Assembly: GCA_045598845.1 (NCBI GenBank)
Contig: JAZRUY010000010.1
Span: forward strand, 1-8,872
Source of the DNA: JAZRUY01 sp045598845
GTDB lineage: Bacteria > Verrucomicrobiota > Lentisphaeria > Victivallales > Victivallaceae
DNA length: 8,872 bases
Reading direction: 5' to 3'
The notes under the pieces are model-generated. The model did not search any database, was not told where the DNA came from, and worked only from the letters and a program-made list of their open reading frames with translations. Of the stretch, positions 6,355-8,872 are shown one piece after another (the stretch's first letter is position 1; every line of letters starts with the position of its first letter). Made by a program: the position numbers and the translations under genes.

Positions 6355-7869
6355 TTAAAAACACAGACAACTGTTGTCCATCTTGTCTATACCGTAGCAA
6401 ATCACATCTATAATATCATCGTGCGCATGGCTCCCGTCAGCGGTAAATTCCGCCGCCTCCCTGATAACCTGCGAACTTATCCGGTCGTTCTCACCGTTCG
6501 GCAGTTTGAACCGCCCCGAGGCAATCGCCGGTATCGCATCCAATGCCCGGCTGTACTTGTCCTTGTTCGGCCGCATCGGTATTATCGGTATACCCTCCCG
6601 CTGGATACTCTGTATAAGCCCCGTTCCGCTCGCCTTGTCCTCTATGTACACTTCATCCGCCGCCGCTACCGAACTGTCCCGGTTCACCGCCCATTTGTTG
6701 TAAAACTCCTTGAACACCGCTATCAGTTCCGGCGCCTCAAACTTCCCCCGCACCATGTCAATCATGTATATGCTGTTGTCCGCCAGTCTTCCGAAACATC
6801 CCAAAACCGTGTAATCGTTCCTTTCCCCCGTCTTCATCGCCGTATCAGCGCAGATTATCAGCCGGTCAAACGGCGGTTCCTCTCCGTTTTCCCCGTATTT
6901 CCAGTACTGCCACCAGTCGGAATGGAAAACAACCCCTCCGGAAGGCTGCGGCTTCTGCTGGTACTGGGAGTAGAAAACCCGGGGGGAGCGGTCGCGCATA
7001 CGGCACAACTCGTCAGTGGAAATCACCTCCGGCCAGACGGATTGGCCGGTCTGCTCATCGTAAGCCGCGACGGAGAGAAAATTCCACAAGTCTTTCTCGT
7101 TGTCACGCAGCCAGCCGGGAAGATCGTCGGTCGCCAGCCGCTGGGCTGCGAGGATGAACGGAACGGAGGCGGAATTGCGGCGGGAGAACAGCACCCGCTG
7201 GAAATGGTCGATCACACCGCGCTTAGCGGTAACGGAATCGGCGTCGCGGGCGTTGAGCGGATCGTCGATGATCATGCAGCCGCCGAACCCGGAGCGGGAT
7301 TCGGCCCGGGCGCCGGCCCCCAGCCCGGTGACGGAGCCGTCGAGCGAAACAGCGTGGAATTCGCCGCCGCCCCGGGTATACCAGGACGGAGCGGCGCTGT
7401 TGTAGCGGGACAGGGCGGAGCGGGGGAACAGCCGGGTGTAAGAGGGGATGCCGAGCAGGTTCATGATGTCGCGGCTGGCCGTCAGGGCGGGGTCGGCGGA
7501 GTAGGAGGTCCAGATAAAACGGCAGCCGGGATTGACGGCAAAGGCCCAGGCGACAAAATACTCAAGAAGCATGGTTTTGCCGAAGCGGGGCGGCATATTG
7601 ACGCAGAGACGGCGCTTTCCAGAGCCCGGCGGCGGATAGACAAGCGCCTCCAAAGCGGCGATGAGGTCTTTTGTCCAGGGGAGCAGATCGAATTTGTCAC
7701 CCCGGAGATGCTCGTGAAAATGGAGGATGAAAGCCTCAAAAGAGATTTTCAGCGACTCGCCAAGAACAAAAACAGACGAAACCGGTTTCAACGCGCGATC
7801 ATCAGGCGCGATCGCCAGGCACGCGCGCGAGGCGGCCGGTTTTGCAGCAGAGCCGGAAGTTTTTTTCAT
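6355..7869 (-). CDS. terL: Phage terminase large subunit (DNA-packaging ATPase/nuclease)
   Basis: TerL pumps phage DNA into the prohead using ATP and cuts the concatemer. The 504-aa product has an N-terminal ATPase with Walker A MPPRFGKT (92-99), Walker B CMIIDD (198-203) followed by PLNARDADS, and a coupling region LAAQRLATDD (240-249) where relatives often have TRW. A C-terminal RNase H-like nuclease follows, with likely metal ligands D342 in CADTAMKTGERND, E410/D411 in YIEDKASGTG and D484/D485 in HAHDDIIDV. Length is normal for the family and all key residues look intact. The ATG (7867-7869) overlaps the stop of the preceding small subunit (ATGA), with GGGGAG eight bases upstream. Base composition changes abruptly near 6940-6990 (residues about 295-310), the linker between ATPase and nuclease, which suggests a mosaic gene. 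No portal gene follows; a restriction-modification operon does. Confidence 0.93.
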   Translation of the reverse strand: MKKTSGSAAKPAASRACLAIAPDDRALKPVSSVFVLGESLKISFEAFILHFHEHLRGDKFDLLPWTKDLIAALEALVYPPPGSGKRRLCVNMPPRFGKTMLLEYFVAWAFAVNPGCRFIWTSYSADPALTASRDIMNLLGIPSYTRLFPRSALSRYNSAAPSWYTRGGGEFHAVSLDGSVTGLGAGARAESRSGFGGCMIIDDPLNARDADSVTAKRGVIDHFQRVLFSRRNSASVPFILAAQRLATDDLPGWLRDNEKDLWNFLSVAAYDEQTGQSVWPEVISTDELCRMRDRSPRVFYSQYQQKPQPSGGVVFHSDWWQYWKYGENGEEPPFDRLIICADTAMKTGERNDYTVLGCFGRLADNSIYMIDMVRGKFEAPELIAVFKEFYNKWAVNRDSSVAAADEVYIEDKASGTGLIQSIQREGIPIIPMRPNKDKYSRALDAIPAIASGRFKLPNGENDRISSQVIREAAEFTADGSHAHDDIIDVICYGIDKMDNSCLCF

Positions 7870-8534
7870 ATCCGCGGCTCCCCGTACAGAATGCGCTCAT
7901 AACAGGCGATGATATCCTTAATCAGTTCCTGATCGGCATCCTTGAGCTCTGTCGGAATTTTACGGCGTTCTTCGGCGGTCGGGCGATGCGCCAGTTCGCT
8001 CAAGGCGGCGCGCTGATTCGGAGTGAGGCGGCAGCCGGGATCATTGATTTCGACGGAGTTCCGGAAGGCGTCGCTTTCCAGCCGGCCGAGTTTCGCCTCT
8101 TCGACACGGAGCGCAAGCTCGCGGCGGCGGCGGCGGCCGACCGGGTCGTGCCGGTGGAGATAGATTTTGCCGGCGCTGATAATGTGCGCAATCCGGTCGG
8201 GACGGTCTTCAGAAAGAGAACAGGCCAGACTGAAGATCATGGAGGCCACGGCGTCGCAATGCCGGGAAGACGCATCGGTGACAGCCTGATCGAAAGTTTT
8301 GTACTTGTTGCGCCAGCGCTGAAGCCGGGAGAGAGCAATATCATGTTTATCGCAGCAGGTTTCGAGCGGGATTCCGAAGGCGTACTCTTCCAGCAATTCA
8401 GCCATGATTCGCCGGCGTTCACCGCTGGAGAATTTGCGCTCGCGGTCCGGGATATGATTCAGGCCGGAGGGTTGGAACGGATTCGCCGCGGAAGCGGCGG
8501 CGGTACTCGAAACGCAAGTTTTTTTCTTCAGCAT
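7866..8534 (-). CDS. terS: Probable phage terminase small subunit (DNA-recognition protein)
   Basis: A 222-aa protein encoded directly upstream of, and overlapping by 4 bp, the large terminase gene, the usual place for the small subunit that recognises the packaging site and hands DNA to TerL. Residues about 38-82 (ERRRIMAELLEEYAFG ... DKHDIALSRLQRWRNKYKTF) look like a homeodomain-type helix-turn-helix, as in many small terminases, with SRLQRWRNKY as the likely recognition helix. A basic run RRRRR (134-138) and a charged, helix-prone stretch (139-155) follow, which could mediate oligomerisation. The first 30 residues are low-complexity and probably flexible. The ATG (8532-8534) has a strong AAAGGAG at 8541-8547, six bases away. 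The function rests mainly on position and the helix-turn-helix; a different DNA-binding regulator is possible. The reading frame is intact. Confidence 0.75.
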   Translation of the reverse strand: MLKKKTCVSSTAAASAANPFQPSGLNHIPDRERKFSSGERRRIMAELLEEYAFGIPLETCCDKHDIALSRLQRWRNKYKTFDQAVTDASSRHCDAVASMIFSLACSLSEDRPDRIAHIISAGKIYLHRHDPVGRRRRRELALRVEEAKLGRLESDAFRNSVEINDPGCRLTPNQRAALSELAHRPTAEERRKIPTELKDADQELIKDIIACYERILYGEPRI

Positions 8535-8627
8535 AATTCACTCCTTTCGTGTCAGACGCATTCAGATGTCGCTTATGCTGTTTTTTTACATATCACCGCA
8601 GGGCGGGGAATCCGCGCCGCGGAGAGA

Positions 8628-8645
8628 CCGGAATAATCATTCCGG
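8628..8645. repeat. Perfect inverted repeat CCGGAAT-AATC-ATTCCGG
   Basis: Seven-bp arms (8628-8634 and 8639-8645) flank a 4-base loop. It lies about 95 bp upstream of the small terminase start, just downstream of the promoter candidate for transcription towards the terminase genes. An operator or a leader hairpin is possible. Confidence 0.5.
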
Positions 8646-8652
8646 AACCGAC

Positions 8653-8683
8653 ATACAATTAGCATGGCGCACGAAAAAGTCAA
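8653..8683 (-). promoter_or_regulatory. Weak promoter candidate for the terminase genes
   Basis: On the minus strand TTGACT (8678-8683) matches the -35 consensus at 5 of 6 positions. The region 16-19 bp downstream (TAATTGTAT) contains only poor -10 matches. Without a better -10 this may be a regulated promoter needing an activator, or not a promoter at all. Confidence 0.3.
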
Positions 8684-8697
8684 CATCGAATTTCACC

Positions 8698-8720
8698 GAA
8701 TTTCCCGGTTTTGGGAATTC
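8698..8720. repeat. Imperfect inverted repeat around GGTTTT
   Basis: The arms gaatttccc (8698-8706) and gggaattc (8713-8720) pair over eight positions, with one bulged T in the left arm. The loop is ggtttt. It overlaps a short direct repeat (gaatttc at 8688-8694 and 8698-8704). No function can be assigned. Confidence 0.35.
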
Positions 8721-8804
8721 AGGTATTTGTAAAACTATGTATCTTGTTTACGGATAATGTGTTATGGATACAAGAGCCGGGCGCCGGAGGAGCGGAAAAG
8801 GGTG

Positions 8805-8820
8805 TTTTTTAATTAAAAAA
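8805..8820. repeat. 16-bp AT palindrome TTTTTTAATTAAAAAA
   Basis: A perfect palindrome made only of A and T. It is preceded on the plus strand by a GC-rich stretch containing ccgggcgccgg (8778-8788), which is not adjacent enough to make a standard terminator stem. It could be an easily melted site, a curved-DNA element or part of a bidirectional terminator for something outside the window. Confidence 0.35.
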
Positions 8821-8872
8821 TCGATTTTATGAGTTTTTTGTAAAGATTATAAGAAATTTACCCGTCCGAATG

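Larger units (their letters stand above)
8535..8872. other. Non-coding leader upstream of the terminase genes
   Basis: No supported gene lies in these 338 bases on either strand. The region holds a perfect inverted repeat (8628-8645), an imperfect one (8698-8720), a 16-bp AT palindrome (8805-8820) and a weak promoter candidate. The right 70 bases are AT-rich. A minus-strand TATAAT occurs at 8846-8851, but its -35 partner would lie beyond the window. There is no sign of the end of an upstream gene. Confidence 0.55.

Noticed and set aside
6322..7902. A plus-strand open frame of about 526 codons
   Set aside because: Antisense to the large terminase gene. The translation is rich in Arg, Pro and Val, has no domain features, and terL motifs are unambiguous on the other strand.
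7842..8636. A plus-strand open frame of about 264 codons
   Set aside because: Antisense to the small terminase gene, which has a strong ribosome-binding site and an ATGA junction with terL. No motif is seen in the antisense translation.

Overview
The window is bacterial or phage-derived DNA. Every gene I can support lies on the minus strand, so the transcriptional order runs from right to left. Shine-Dalgarno sites are good (GGAG or AGGA, 6-8 nt from the start), and most coding sequence is GC-rich. I see no rRNA, tRNA, CRISPR array, transposase or integrase. The host cannot be named from this sequence.

Layout from upstream (right) to downstream (left). (1) 8535-8872 is a non-coding leader, AT-rich towards its right end, with inverted repeats and a weak promoter candidate. 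(2) 8534-6355 is a phage packaging pair: a small terminase-like subunit overlapping a large terminase subunit by 4 bp (ATGA). (3) 6354-6205 is a 150-bp gap with the best promoter in the window, TTGCAA-17-TATATT. (4) 6204-1221 is a two-gene restriction-modification operon. A 329-aa subunit with methyltransferase-like motifs but no NPPY overlaps by 17 bp a 1336-aa polypeptide. The larger protein reads as GIY-YIG/T5orf172-like nuclease, superfamily-2 helicase, gamma-type N6-adenine methyltransferase and specificity domain. (5) 1220-808 is a 413-bp spacer with a strong hairpin and at most one tiny ORF. (6) 807 to the left edge is the start of an oligopeptide/dipeptide ABC-transporter ATPase (OppF/DppF type), cut by the window edge.

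The restriction-modification operon is the main system. The large protein resembles single-chain translocating enzymes of the LlaGI/Type ISP kind in its nuclease-helicase-methylase-TRD order, but it has a GIY-YIG-like head and a co-encoded second methyltransferase-like subunit. The likely job is to methylate self DNA and to translocate on and cut unmodified invading DNA. The terminase genes would normally lead into portal and capsid genes. Here the restriction-modification operon follows instead, and then what looks like ordinary host metabolism, which suggests a phage remnant or a mobile defence island.

Two internal composition shifts stand out. The specificity region of the large protein is about 42% GC against about 63% in a core segment. 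The large terminase subunit changes GC skew and GC content at the join between its ATPase and nuclease domains. Both fit recombination of protein modules.
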